Below, piece by piece: positions 24,676 to 33,458 of a stretch of DNA of 46,897 bases. The notes beneath the pieces were generated by a model, which searched no databases, had not been told where the DNA came from, and worked only from the letters and a program-made list of their open reading frames with translations. The stretch comes from Flavobacterium sp. (GTDB lineage: Bacteria > Bacteroidota > Bacteroidia > Flavobacteriales > Flavobacteriaceae), in NCBI RefSeq assembly GCF_013823965.1, contig NZ_PNNA01000038.1, positions 1 to 46,897 of the forward strand, in the 5' to 3' direction. The translations under genes were made by a program, and so were the position numbers. Every line of letters begins with the position of its first letter. Position 1 is the first letter of the stretch.

Positions 24676-24905
24676 CTATTTTGATGGTGGCGCTATTTTG
24701 GTTCCCCAATCAACGGATGGCTTGGCTCCCATTTCAAGAATTGATTCTCCTCCGTTTACAATATCTCCATGCATAATCCAAGTTTTTCCATACCGAATCC
24801 CATGCAATAATGCGGCTACAATATACTTATTTTTGCCCGAAAGATTGCGTGCTATTATCACAAAAATTTTGCCGTTTTCCTGATGGATTAGCGTCTTTTT
24901 AAAAA
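24676..24905 (-). pseudogene. C-terminal remnant of a GH92 alpha-mannosidase
   Basis: On the minus strand the frame reads QENGKIFVIIARNLSGKNKY, then about 45 residues with HGDIVNGGESILEMGAKPS to the stop at 24676. This matches the conserved C-terminus of GH92 enzymes, with its NKYI...LNG, H.DI..GG...F.MG.KP pattern. The remaining several hundred residues are absent upstream, where only AT-rich DNA follows. It is therefore a truncated leftover, not a functional small gene, and lies next to a cupin possibly linked to mannose use. Confidence 0.65.
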
Positions 24906-25165
24906 AAAGTGTATTGATTAAATAATACGATTGTCACGTATTGAGATAAAATTCCATTATGTGAATCGCTGGCAAAGCGAGCTTGTTCATAAACGTGAAA
25001 TCTCAATAATCCACTTGCCAGAAATTGCAAAACATAAAGCACAGGTTCTTTTCAGCATCGAAAGATGTATTTAGGACAAAAGCTACTGTTGACATCAAAA
25101 GAATGATGCCAAGAAAATAGAAAAAACTCGTTTTTAGATCTGTCCTTTTAAATCAAAAAAAAAAT
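24906..25165. other. Gene-free spacer with inverted repeats
   Basis: TATTGAGAT (24939-24947) and ATCTCAATA (25000-25008) are perfect 9-bp inverted repeats that enclose a small hairpin TCGCT-ggcaa-AGCGA. No gene or clear terminator is seen. The region could be what remains after deletion of the GH92 gene body. Confidence 0.4.
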
Positions 25166-27538
25166 CTACTTCAACAACCGCACTTCATAAATACCCGTAA
25201 TGCTTGAATTCGGTTTTGCCTTAAATTGTACTTGCAAAATATTAGATTTTCCGTCTAGAATCGCTGCAGGAAGTTCAATTATCTTGTCAATAAATTGATT
25301 TCCTTCTGTTCCGTCCATATTAAGGCTTGCCACCAAAACTTCATTCACAAAAATGTCAAAATTTTTATTATTGTCTGCACCAAAATAAGTGATTCGCAGT
25401 TGACTCGCGTCCAAATTCGGATTTTTCAAATCATAACTGAACGAACCTTGCCCGTTTCGATAATGACGTTCCTTGAACATTCCGGTATCAGTTTTTTCTC
25501 CTTTGAAATTATGGTCGGATTCCGGTTGTTGCTCGCCAGCGGTTACCAAATCAAGGGTAATCGCTTCCAATTTCATTTGCGCTTCTTCGCGTTCTTTCAT
25601 CGCTTTTTGCAATTCAGGCAATTTTTCTTGGGTGGTAAATGGCCAATAAATCATATACCTCGCATCGTGAATTTGGAAGAATGGAACCAGTTGCAAATTC
25701 TTGTATTTCTCCTGATAAATAATATTCGAAGCCGAAAAAGTAAAGGTTTTATTTTCTACCGGTTTCAATGAAGTCGCCAAATCAGCATTGTTGGAAACGA
25801 GTAAAGGCGCATCTTCAATCGGGTAAATGGGTCCGCTGGCAATGTGTCCCATTCGGCTGTCGTCGGCTATTAATCCTTTTAAATCCGTGGTGTCGGTGAT
25901 GGCTGCCAACACAATTGGACCGTGTACAAAAGAAACCCAAGCCGATTTGTCGGGAAGTTGCTCGGTTTTGTTGTGCATTGGCAATACAACTGAAATCTGG
26001 TCGCCCGTTTTCCATTTTCGGTCAATGGAAACATAAGAATTGGCTTCTTTTGTAAAACCAATTTCCTTGTTGTTGACCTTGATTTTCATTTTTCCGTCTT
26101 CTATCCAGGAGGGATAACGGAACTTGATGGCAAATTGCTGCGGTTTTTTCAAAGTCAAGGTTAAAGAAGATTGTTCTTCAAACGGGAATTTGGTGTTTTG
26201 CGTAAGCGAAATTCCTTTTTCTTTCCAATTCAGGGTCGAAGGAATAAAAAGGTTCACATAGAGATTTTGCTTGTCGTGTGCATAAATGAGTTCACCGTAT
26301 TTGCCGTGATTTTCGAGTCCTGAACCCACACAACACCAAAACGAATGTTGCGCCTCCGAATACACTCGGTAATGGCGTGGTCGAATGGGCGTGAAATAGA
26401 CGAAACCACCATCAGGATGTTGGGACGACAAAATATGGTTATAAGTCGTGCGTTCGTAATAATCCATGTATTTTGAAGAAGGATTCGCCAGAAACAAATG
26501 CTTGCTCAATTTGAGCATATTGTAGCTGTTGCATGTTTCTGGTCCTTCACGGGATTCCAACATGGAAGAAAAATCGGTGGACGGATTAAAATGTTCCCTC
26601 ACGCTGTTTCCACCGATGGAAATCGTGCGGTTGTTGACAACGGTGTTCCAAAAAAAGTTGGCGGCATTTGCCCAATTTTTGTCGCCAGAAACTTCGGCAA
26701 CACGCATAAAACCGATTACTTTCGGGATTTGGGTATTGGCGTGAATGCCGTTTAGGGCATCTTTATTTTCCAAAAGTGGATCCAAAATCGCTTTGTGGGA
26801 GAATTTTTGAGCCAATGTCAAGTATTTTTTATCGCCCGTAATCGCTGATACATCGGCAAAAACCTCGTTCATTCCGCCGTGTTCGCTGCGCAACATTTGT
26901 TGGATTTGGTCGTCGGATAGTTTTTTGGTCAACGTCAAACACCAATCCGAAAGTTGGATGAGTATTTTTTTGGCTTTTTCATTTCCAGTTAATTTATAGG
27001 CATCGACCAATCCTGCATATACTTTATGGATGTTGTACCAAGGCACCCATTTATTATTTAACGAAAAACTTCCAGCTTCAATTTTTCCTTGGGCAATTTC
27101 ATCCCATAATGCTTTGCTTCCAGGAACGCCGCCAATGTAACCGTTGCCGTTTTTTTTTTGGCATTTTTCAAGACCGTCCAACATATAATCCAATCTTTCC
27201 TTGATTTGCTGATTTCCGGTTGCGGCATACATTTCAGCCAAAGCCGAAATATAGTGCCCGCCAATGTGCCCGTCCAAGCCCGTATTTTCCCAATTGGGAT
27301 AATTGATGGCATTGGTTTCCAATCCCGCTTCCTTGAAATAAGGAGCCAAAAGTCTGTCTGCATCAAGCGATAAAATATACTTTAAATCCGTTTGTTGCGC
27401 CGCCTTGAAAGGACTTTCGAGCAAACGAACCGACGATAACGGAAAACTTTCCAGTTTAGCAGATTGCCCGTAAACATTAGCCATTGAGACTAATGCAAGC
27501 CCAAAGTAAACCGATTTTTTGATAGTGTTAAATAGCAT
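25166..27538 (-). CDS. GH127 family beta-L-arabinofuranosidase-like protein
   Basis: Length is 790 residues with a signal peptide (MLFNTIKKSVYFGLALVSMANVYGQ). The (alpha/alpha)6-barrel DUF1680 domain spans about residues 35-560: LDGHIGGHYISALAEMYAAT (88-107) and GYIGGVPG (133-140). Metal and catalytic sites can be proposed by comparison with HypBA1: Glu334-x-Cys336 in GPETCNSYNM and Cys402-Cys403 in SFWCCVGSG, where the first Cys of the pair is the nucleophile and the cluster binds zinc. E315 in SVREHF is a candidate acid/base. A C-terminal beta domain follows. Family knowledge: removes terminal beta-L-arabinofuranose from hydroxyproline-linked or other plant glycans. It has no operon partners left; both flanks carry decayed glycosidase pieces. 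Confidence 0.88.
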   Translation of the reverse strand: MLFNTIKKSVYFGLALVSMANVYGQSAKLESFPLSSVRLLESPFKAAQQTDLKYILSLDADRLLAPYFKEAGLETNAINYPNWENTGLDGHIGGHYISALAEMYAATGNQQIKERLDYMLDGLEKCQKKNGNGYIGGVPGSKALWDEIAQGKIEAGSFSLNNKWVPWYNIHKVYAGLVDAYKLTGNEKAKKILIQLSDWCLTLTKKLSDDQIQQMLRSEHGGMNEVFADVSAITGDKKYLTLAQKFSHKAILDPLLENKDALNGIHANTQIPKVIGFMRVAEVSGDKNWANAANFFWNTVVNNRTISIGGNSVREHFNPSTDFSSMLESREGPETCNSYNMLKLSKHLFLANPSSKYMDYYERTTYNHILSSQHPDGGFVYFTPIRPRHYRVYSEAQHSFWCCVGSGLENHGKYGELIYAHDKQNLYVNLFIPSTLNWKEKGISLTQNTKFPFEEQSSLTLTLKKPQQFAIKFRYPSWIEDGKMKIKVNNKEIGFTKEANSYVSIDRKWKTGDQISVVLPMHNKTEQLPDKSAWVSFVHGPIVLAAITDTTDLKGLIADDSRMGHIASGPIYPIEDAPLLVSNNADLATSLKPVENKTFTFSASNIIYQEKYKNLQLVPFFQIHDARYMIYWPFTTQEKLPELQKAMKEREEAQMKLEAITLDLVTAGEQQPESDHNFKGEKTDTGMFKERHYRNGQGSFSYDLKNPNLDASQLRITYFGADNNKNFDIFVNEVLVASLNMDGTEGNQFIDKIIELPAAILDGKSNILQVQFKAKPNSSITGIYEVRLLK

Positions 27539-27550
27539 CTTTTTTGAATT

Positions 27551-27700
27551 TTATTTTTTGGAACCATCTGTTTTAATGCGATATGCGGTAAATGAATAAG
27601 CCGCCAATTCAACATTATTCAAGTCCGAAACGGAACCCGTTAGTTGACAAACCATTGGAATCGTCTTTAAAATAGACCATCAAATAAGCACCCATTTTTT
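27551..27700 (-). pseudogene. Decayed coding remnants upstream of GH127, possibly glycosidase-derived
   Basis: Two minus-strand frames hold protein-like pieces. One reads KMGAYLMVYFKDDSNGL and stops at a TAA; the other, shifted by one base, reads LTGSVSDLNNVELAAYSF and then TAYRIKTDGSKK to a stop at 27551. The first resembles a conserved GH43-type segment and the second a C-terminal end of arabinofuranosidase-like enzymes, but both are short and the assignment is a guess. A frameshift between them, or a junction of two remnants, would fit gene decay. Confidence 0.35.
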
Positions 27701-28031
27701 TTCTTTGGTAAATTTATTTTTGTTTGGGCCAAACCTTCAATGGTTATCAATAAAAACAAAACGAGCAGGCCCGGGCAATCAAAAATTCTTTTCAAAGGGT
27801 GTTTATTGGACAGGAATTATTTAATAGATTCGAAATTAAAAAAAATAATTGTAAAATTTACATTTATTTTTTTAATTAACGATTTTCCCGCTTTATGTGA
27901 AGTAAATATCTATATTTTACTACACATTTGTAAAACTTCCTTTTAAGTTGAAACAAAGAATTTAGATTCAAAAGTATAGGTTGCAGCAACTTCAAACCTG
28001 AAAAAAGTGACTTAGAGGAGAATTAATCGCC
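27701..28031. other. Gene-free spacer
   Basis: AT-rich DNA. A 68-codon plus-strand frame at 27740-27946 is lysine/phenylalanine-rich with no recognisable pattern and is not called. No terminator was found for the receptor gene upstream. Confidence 0.4.
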
Positions 28032-30116
28032 TTAAAAAACACAAGAAATCGAAAAACCTCCATAAAAATTTACGGGATTACCTGGATAATAATATCTAGG
28101 AGGCACAGTGCCAAAACCAACAGCATTTGGCAAAATACTCGCTGCATATTTCTCGTCCAATGCGTTATTAATCCCAGCATTCAATTCGGTTTTCAGGACT
28201 TTAAGTATTGTGAAAAAGTAAGTTGTTTTGATGTCGAGCACCGAATAACCATCACTGTATTTTGTATTGGAATCATCCATTGGAATCCTTCCCACGGTTC
28301 TGTAAGACGTGTTTATGCTAAACCCTTGTTTTGTGTTGATGTCCAATCCAAAATTGACTTGTTTATCCGGAACACCCGTAAGTTGGTTGCCCGAATAATC
28401 CGCTTCGTGATCCACAAAATTCTTGAATTTGAAATTATTTATCGCTGCTGAAAAATAAGGCGTGATTTGAAATTTATTGGCATCCAATAATTTGTAATTG
28501 ACAAGGAATTCAATACCAGGATGAGAACTCGAACCCGCATTAATTCCGACATATTGATCCTCGGCGGTTCGTCGTGCCACCAATAAATTGTCAATTTGGG
28601 TGCTAAAAAATGTTAGCTCGGCATATAATTTATTTTCCATCCAATTGCCCTTGAATCCTATTTCGTAATTCCAACCGGTTTCTGGTTTTAAGTCCGTGTT
28701 GATTTGGCCTTCGGGAGTCAAGGTTTCGGCAACTGCAGGAACCGAAAACCCTTTACTGATGGAAGTGTAGATGTTTTTTTCGTTTCCCACTTTATAGGAA
28801 AATCCAATCCTTGGCGACCAAACATTGCCAAAAGTATAGGTGTAATTTTGGCTGTTAGAATTAGTAAAAACATCTTTTAACGAATATTTGGTGGTGTTTA
28901 ATGCAATCCCGGTTTCTAAATGCAGCTTTGGGGAAAGCCAAACTTCCATTTGCAAAAAATAGTTGCTGTAGTTTCGGTTTTCGTCAGTGGCGCTGAACTT
29001 ATCCCCTTGAAGACTTCCTTGCCCGGGTTGCGTTAGGTATAAATTTTTATAGAGTGAATATTGGTATTTTTCCGCATCCATTTCAGTTCCAAAACTTAAT
29101 TCAAAAGGCAAAGAAAGCAATCGGTCTTTATAATTTACATTCAAACGAAGACCCAATGAACTTGTGTTTTCGTCTAAAATATCAAACGGCCTCGCTTCAT
29201 AAGCATTTTTAAAATTGGAAAAAACACTAGATTTCAAAAACCATTTTTTAGAAAATTGATGGTCATAACCCAAACCCAACAGGAATTTGTCATAAGACTC
29301 ATATCCTTGTGCCGCCGACCATGTCGTGGCTGCCTTTTTTGAATTGTTTTTAAAATCATTTTCGTTCAAAGAACTCGGAATATAAGCTTTCAATTTGGTA
29401 AAAATCCCCAAGAAGGACAAACTGCCTTTAGGACTTGTTTTTTGATTTCCGTACATGTTAAACGATTTTCTCTTGTAGGAACTATTGTCCCTGTATCCAT
29501 CACTTTGCAGGTCAGAATAACTCGAAAATATATTCGAATTCGCGTCGCTGTATCCGGCAGAAATTCGCTGTTGCAGCGACCCAAAACTGCCAAAAGTCGT
29601 TGTTGCTTTTCCGAAAGATTCCATCAAAGGCGTTTTCCTTGAAAACAAGTGAACCACCCCGCCCAATCCTGAACCAAAACTGGTCGAGTTGGGGCCTTTA
29701 ATGATTTCGATTTTTTCTATTGAAGCCACGTCAATGTCCTCAATGACTGTTTCGCCTTCTCCGGAACTCAATGGAATCCAATTAAAATATGCTTTTACTC
29801 GATTTGTTCCATATTGCGAGCGGGCTCCCATACCTCGAATGGTAATTCTATTGGTATTTAATCCCCCTTGTTGCATGTGTACGCCAGGGATTTTATTCAA
29901 AACCGGAGTTAGAATAATTCCATCGGTTTTATCGATGTCGGCCGTAGTGATTACAGAAACGGAAGAAGCGGCATTTTGAAGCCCCTTTTTGATGGGGGAA
30001 GCCTCCAGAATTACAGCTGAAAGCGCGATGGTATCTTTTTTTACTTGGCTAAAAAGAGAAATGCCGCCAAATGAAAAAAGCAGAAACAAAAAAACGGAAA
30101 GGGTACTTTTAAACAA
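28032..30116 (-). CDS. TonB-dependent outer-membrane receptor (non-SusC type)
   Basis: Length is 694 residues with a signal peptide (LFLLFSFGGISLFSQ). A plug domain follows: AASSVSVITTADIDKTDGI, IPGVHMQQGGLNTNRITIRG (about 74-93), then VASIEKIEIIKGPNSTSFGSG. A 22-strand-type barrel ends in NFYGGFSISCVF. There is no CarboxypepD-like N-terminal domain and no SusD neighbour, so it resembles metal- or siderophore-type receptors (FecA/BtuB-like); the ligand is unknown. The start appears to be TTG at 30116: an in-frame TAA lies directly upstream, no ATG occurs before the signal peptide, and an ATG at 30124 is out of frame. A -7 box candidate lies just upstream. It seems to be monocistronic. Confidence 0.88.
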   Translation of the reverse strand: MFKSTLSVFLFLLFSFGGISLFSQVKKDTIALSAVILEASPIKKGLQNAASSVSVITTADIDKTDGIILTPVLNKIPGVHMQQGGLNTNRITIRGMGARSQYGTNRVKAYFNWIPLSSGEGETVIEDIDVASIEKIEIIKGPNSTSFGSGLGGVVHLFSRKTPLMESFGKATTTFGSFGSLQQRISAGYSDANSNIFSSYSDLQSDGYRDNSSYKRKSFNMYGNQKTSPKGSLSFLGIFTKLKAYIPSSLNENDFKNNSKKAATTWSAAQGYESYDKFLLGLGYDHQFSKKWFLKSSVFSNFKNAYEARPFDILDENTSSLGLRLNVNYKDRLLSLPFELSFGTEMDAEKYQYSLYKNLYLTQPGQGSLQGDKFSATDENRNYSNYFLQMEVWLSPKLHLETGIALNTTKYSLKDVFTNSNSQNYTYTFGNVWSPRIGFSYKVGNEKNIYTSISKGFSVPAVAETLTPEGQINTDLKPETGWNYEIGFKGNWMENKLYAELTFFSTQIDNLLVARRTAEDQYVGINAGSSSHPGIEFLVNYKLLDANKFQITPYFSAAINNFKFKNFVDHEADYSGNQLTGVPDKQVNFGLDINTKQGFSINTSYRTVGRIPMDDSNTKYSDGYSVLDIKTTYFFTILKVLKTELNAGINNALDEKYAASILPNAVGFGTVPPRYYYPGNPVNFYGGFSISCVF

Positions 30117-30141
30117 TTACCATTGTGTTTTAAATGAATTA

Positions 30142-30149
30142 CAAACTTA
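30142..30149 (-). promoter_or_regulatory. Possible -7 box of the TonB-dependent receptor gene
   Basis: Minus-strand TAAGTTTG matches TAnnTTTG and lies about 26 bases before the proposed TTG start. The -33 element would be CTG instead of TTG at 30166-30168. The rest of the 30117-30284 spacer shows nothing. Confidence 0.4.
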
Positions 30150-30284
30150 GCTTTTTCTTTCCATTCAGCGAAAATCTATTTCTAAACAGATTCTGTTCAA
30201 AGCAATTATATTTAAACCAAAAACTGGAAAAAAACTTGTTTCGTTTGAATCGCATAAACCATGAATTTATTTAGTAGACGCCAC

Positions 30285-30313
30285 GCCTTAGAAAGAAAAA
30301 ATCATTAGTTTTG
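30285..30313 (+). promoter_or_regulatory. Promoter of tRNA-Arg
   Basis: TAGTTTTG at 30306-30313 (TAnnTTTG), with TTA (for TTG) at 30285-30287 and an 18-base spacer. The box ends 26 bases before the tRNA, the same distance as at tRNA-Asn. Confidence 0.55.
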
Positions 30314-30339
30314 CCAAATATTGCCATTGCAACCTTTAT

Positions 30340-30411
30340 AGCCCCGTAGTTCAACGGATAGAATGGGAGTTTCCTAAACTTTTGATCCGGGTTCGATTCC
30401 CGGCGGGGCTA
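30340..30411 (+). tRNA. tRNA-Arg (anticodon CCT)
   Basis: Acceptor AGCCCCG (30340-30346) pairs fully with CGGGGCT (30404-30410), discriminator A30411. The D stem is GTTC/GAAT. The anticodon stem GGAGT/ACTTT (two G-T pairs) has loop TTCCTAA with CCT at 30373-30375. The T arm is CCGGG-TTCGATT-CCCGG. CCA is not encoded. No terminator hairpin was seen behind it. Its 3' half recurs in decayed form at 551-595 and 9851-9902. Confidence 0.93.
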
Positions 30412-30533
30412 CAATTTAAAAAGTCTATTTTTACTACTGCTTTGTAACTTTTTAATCTAAAATTATTACTGCTAAAATTTAGAATTCGCTCTTAAATCAC
30501 GTACCTTTATGCTATCCATAAAAGTGCTGTCTC

Positions 30534-31577
30534 ATGAAAACGCCGGCGCATACTTTCCTGTTTCGAATATTTTTGCTTTTGTTCTTGTTCTACTCCAGCA
30601 GTTGCAATAGAGCCAAAGCCACCGATGCTTCCGTCGAAAAAGAAAAAAACAAAATCGTTCAACAACTTCCATTTCCTGAAACTTCCGTTCCCACAATTGA
30701 CACCACCGACTATAACCAACGTGTTCATGCTTTGGGCAACAAAGACAAATCCGGCAGATGGCCAGTAAAAAAATTACCTTATCCTCTACCGGGAGCACTT
30801 TTGCCTTATAACAGGATTATTGCATTTTATGGAAATCTATATTCAAAAAAAATGGGAATCTTGGGCGAATTACCCAAAGATGCCATGCTCAAAAAGCTAA
30901 AAGGGGAAGTGGCAAAATGGCAAGCCGCCGATTCCACCACAAAAACAATTCCAGCACTGCATTACATAGCCATCACGGCACAGGGTTCTCCCGGAAAATC
31001 AGGTCTATACCGGTTGCGCATGCCTTTTCACCAGATTGACATTATTATGGATTGGGCAAAATCGATTGACGCCATAGTGTTTCTTGATGTTCAAATAGGC
31101 CATAGTTCCTTGAAGAACGAAGTCGCCTCGCTAGAAAAATATCTAAAACTACCAAAAGTACATTTGGCGATTGATCCTGAATTTTCGATGAAAAATGGTG
31201 GTGCTCCCGGAACTAAAATAGGCAATTTCTCTTCCGATGACATTAATGAGGCTATTGAAATATTGGCACAACTGGTGCGCAAAAATAATCTCCCTCCAAA
31301 AGTATTGGTAATACACCGCTTTACCCAACGAATGGTAACCGGATACAAAAAAATAAAAATACTTCCCGAGGTGCAAGTGGTCATAAACATGGATGGTTTT
31401 GGCAACAAGACCCTCAAAAAAATATCCTACCAATCTTATATTTATAAAGAACCCGTGCAGTTTACCGGATTCAAATTATTTTATAAAAACGACACCAAAA
31501 CGAATCCCAACGGACTCTATACTCCAGCAGAATTACTCCGGTTTACGCCCAAACCCATCTATATCCAATATCAGTAA
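30534..31577 (+). CDS. Lipoprotein of unknown function, probable alpha/beta-barrel enzyme-like fold
   Basis: Length is 347 residues. The lipobox SSSC is in FLLLFLFYSSSCNRA. A linker follows, then a domain from about residue 85: RIIAFYGNLYSKKMGILGE, ALHYIAITAQGSPG, SIDAIVFLDVQIGHSS, LPKVHLAIDPEFSM, and VLVIHRFTQRMV. The regular alternation of hydrophobic strands and helices, with conserved D, E and H at strand ends (FLDVQ, AIDPEF, VIHRF), suggests a TIM-barrel. Similar proteins are known to occur as lipoproteins in other phyla, with no established function. It is monocistronic with its own terminator. A hydrolase role is only an inference from the fold pattern. Confidence 0.6.
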   Translation: MKTPAHTFLFRIFLLLFLFYSSSCNRAKATDASVEKEKNKIVQQLPFPETSVPTIDTTDYNQRVHALGNKDKSGRWPVKKLPYPLPGALLPYNRIIAFYGNLYSKKMGILGELPKDAMLKKLKGEVAKWQAADSTTKTIPALHYIAITAQGSPGKSGLYRLRMPFHQIDIIMDWAKSIDAIVFLDVQIGHSSLKNEVASLEKYLKLPKVHLAIDPEFSMKNGGAPGTKIGNFSSDDINEAIEILAQLVRKNNLPPKVLVIHRFTQRMVTGYKKIKILPEVQVVINMDGFGNKTLKKISYQSYIYKEPVQFTGFKLFYKNDTKTNPNGLYTPAELLRFTPKPIYIQYQ

Positions 31578-31756
31578 TTTGATGCGTTTTTTACCTAAAT
31601 TATAAAATACTCACAGATTTAATATCAGTCAGTTCATTTTATCGATGGGCTGCCTGTTTGAAGCTGGATCCAAAAGCTGGATTAATAAAATAAAAAATAC
31701 AGATACCCCGTATTAAAAAGGACATTTATTTTTAATTATGCATTATAATTAAATTT

Positions 31757-31786
31757 ACACCCCTTAAATAAAGGGGTGTTGTTTTT
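31757..31786 (+). terminator. Terminator after the lipoprotein gene
   Basis: ACACCCCTT-AAATA-AAGGGGTGT is a perfect 9-bp stem followed by TGTTTTT. It lies 180 bases after the stop codon; the bases between show nothing else. Confidence 0.65.
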
Positions 31787-31916
31787 AAATTTTTATATAA
31801 TTGAAAAAACGAAGTGAAAAAATAATAAAATTGTCAAAAATTATTATTTAAATAACGAATATGGTATAAATTGTTAAATACCTAACAAAATAACGTTTTT
31901 GATGAAAATAAAATAA

Positions 31917-31924
31917 TAAATTTG
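31917..31924 (+). promoter_or_regulatory. Possible -7 box of the ATP-grasp operon
   Basis: TAAATTTG matches TAnnTTTG and lies 53 bases before the ATP-grasp ATG. The nearest TTG (31899-31901) leaves a 15-base spacer, a little short. The 31787-31916 stretch is very AT-rich and holds no gene. Confidence 0.4.
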
Positions 31925-31977
31925 TCTTAAATGACACATTTTTTAGACAAAACAGTCAAAAAAACCACTATTTAACA

Positions 31978-33423
31978 ATGAAAGAAATGATGAAGTTGAT
32001 GCCGAAATTAAACCCCAATGGCTGGGACGAAATGTTTTCCAATAAAGGAGTGCGAAATTCTTATCGCAAAGTTTTACAAACATTACAAAGTCTTAATCCC
32101 GAAAATTTAAATCAAAAACAAAAACAGGCCGCTGATTTCTTTATGAATCAAGGAATCACTTTTACCGTATATAGCGACAATAATGAGGGCATTGAAAGGA
32201 TATTTCCGTTCGACATCATTCCGAGAATAATCACTCAAAAAGATTGGGAGGAAGTAGAAACAGGCATTAGCCAACGGTTAAAAGCTCTCAACATGTTTTT
32301 GGAAGACATCTACAACGAGCAGTTTATCATAAAAGAAGGTATTATGCCAGCAGCATTAATATCATCTTGCCCTCATTATATTCAGGAAGTCCACGGAATA
32401 AAAGTGCCGCATGACATCCATATCCATATAGCGGGAATAGATTTGATTCGGGGTGCCAAAGGAGAGTTCTATGTATTGGAAGACAATCTAAGATGTCCAA
32501 GTGGCGTGAGCTATATGTTGGAAAATCGTGAAATTACCAAAAGGATTTTTCCAGAAATGTTTACCTCCAATGATGTAAGCATGGTAGCAAATTATCCGAT
32601 GATTTTTCATAACATATTGATTTCCTTGTCTCCAAGAAATATCTCTAATCCAAATGTCGTGTTGCTCACTCCCGGAATTTATAATTCTGCTTATTATGAA
32701 CACACTTTCTTGGCCAGACAAATGGGAATTCCATTAGTAGAAGGCAGGGACTTAGTGGTCAACAATTGCAAAGTATATATGAAAACCACTTCTGGGCTTC
32801 AACAAGTTGACGTGATTTACAGACGATTGGACGATGAATATTTAGATCCATTAGTCTTTAAACCCGACAGCGCACTTGGCGTTCCTGGATTGATAAGCGC
32901 ATATAAAATGGGAAATGTAGCCCTGGTAAATGCCGTGGGGAATGGTGTTGCCGACGACAAAGCGGTCTATGCCTATGTGCCTGAAATGATAAGATATTAT
33001 CTCAACGAAGAACCAATACTCAAAAACGTTCCCACGTACCAAATGGGTAATAAAGAGGAACGCGAACTAGTGTTTGCCGACATGGAAAACATGGTCATCA
33101 AAGAGACCAATCAAAGTGGTGGATACGGAATGATTATGGGAAACAAAGCCACGGAACAAGAATTAAAAAATGCAAAAATTGCCATTTTAAATAATCCACG
33201 AAACTTTATTGCCCAACCCATCATCCAACTCAGCACCGTGCCTTGTTTAATCGATGGAGAACTAAAACTGCGCCATGTCGATTTAAGACCTTATGCTTTG
33301 TGTGGGCCAAATGGCGTGAAAATAGTTCCGGGCGGACTCACCAGAGTAGCTCTTACCGAAGGCTCGTTGGTAGTCAATTCCTCACAAGGAGGCGGAAGCA
33401 AGGACACTTGGATAGTTAAATAA
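31978..33423 (+). CDS. Circularly permuted ATP-grasp protein
   Basis: Length is 481 residues, matching the CP_ATPgrasp (former DUF404/DUF407) family. Recognised stretches are FPFDIIPRIITQKDWEEVETG (about 75-95), YVLEDNLRCPSGVSYMLENRE (about 166-186), VDVIYRRLDDEYLDPL, and the C-terminal LSTVPCLIDGELKLRHVDLRPY. Family knowledge: these ligases are predicted to form amide bonds using ATP; in comparative studies they occur with alpha-E and transglutaminase-like proteins and are suggested to make or attach short peptides. Here the same trio is present in the same order with 35-bp and 4-bp gaps. No substrate is established. No signal peptide is seen, so it is probably cytoplasmic. Confidence 0.9.
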   Translation: MKEMMKLMPKLNPNGWDEMFSNKGVRNSYRKVLQTLQSLNPENLNQKQKQAADFFMNQGITFTVYSDNNEGIERIFPFDIIPRIITQKDWEEVETGISQRLKALNMFLEDIYNEQFIIKEGIMPAALISSCPHYIQEVHGIKVPHDIHIHIAGIDLIRGAKGEFYVLEDNLRCPSGVSYMLENREITKRIFPEMFTSNDVSMVANYPMIFHNILISLSPRNISNPNVVLLTPGIYNSAYYEHTFLARQMGIPLVEGRDLVVNNCKVYMKTTSGLQQVDVIYRRLDDEYLDPLVFKPDSALGVPGLISAYKMGNVALVNAVGNGVADDKAVYAYVPEMIRYYLNEEPILKNVPTYQMGNKEERELVFADMENMVIKETNQSGGYGMIMGNKATEQELKNAKIAILNNPRNFIAQPIIQLSTVPCLIDGELKLRHVDLRPYALCGPNGVKIVPGGLTRVALTEGSLVVNSSQGGGSKDTWIVK

Positions 33424-33458
33424 CCCAAAATTATTTTGGCCTTTTTAAAACAAATGAA

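Noticed and set aside
27740..27946. 68-codon plus-strand open frame
   Set aside because: No recognisable motif, lysine- and phenylalanine-rich, no upstream promoter, in a decayed region.
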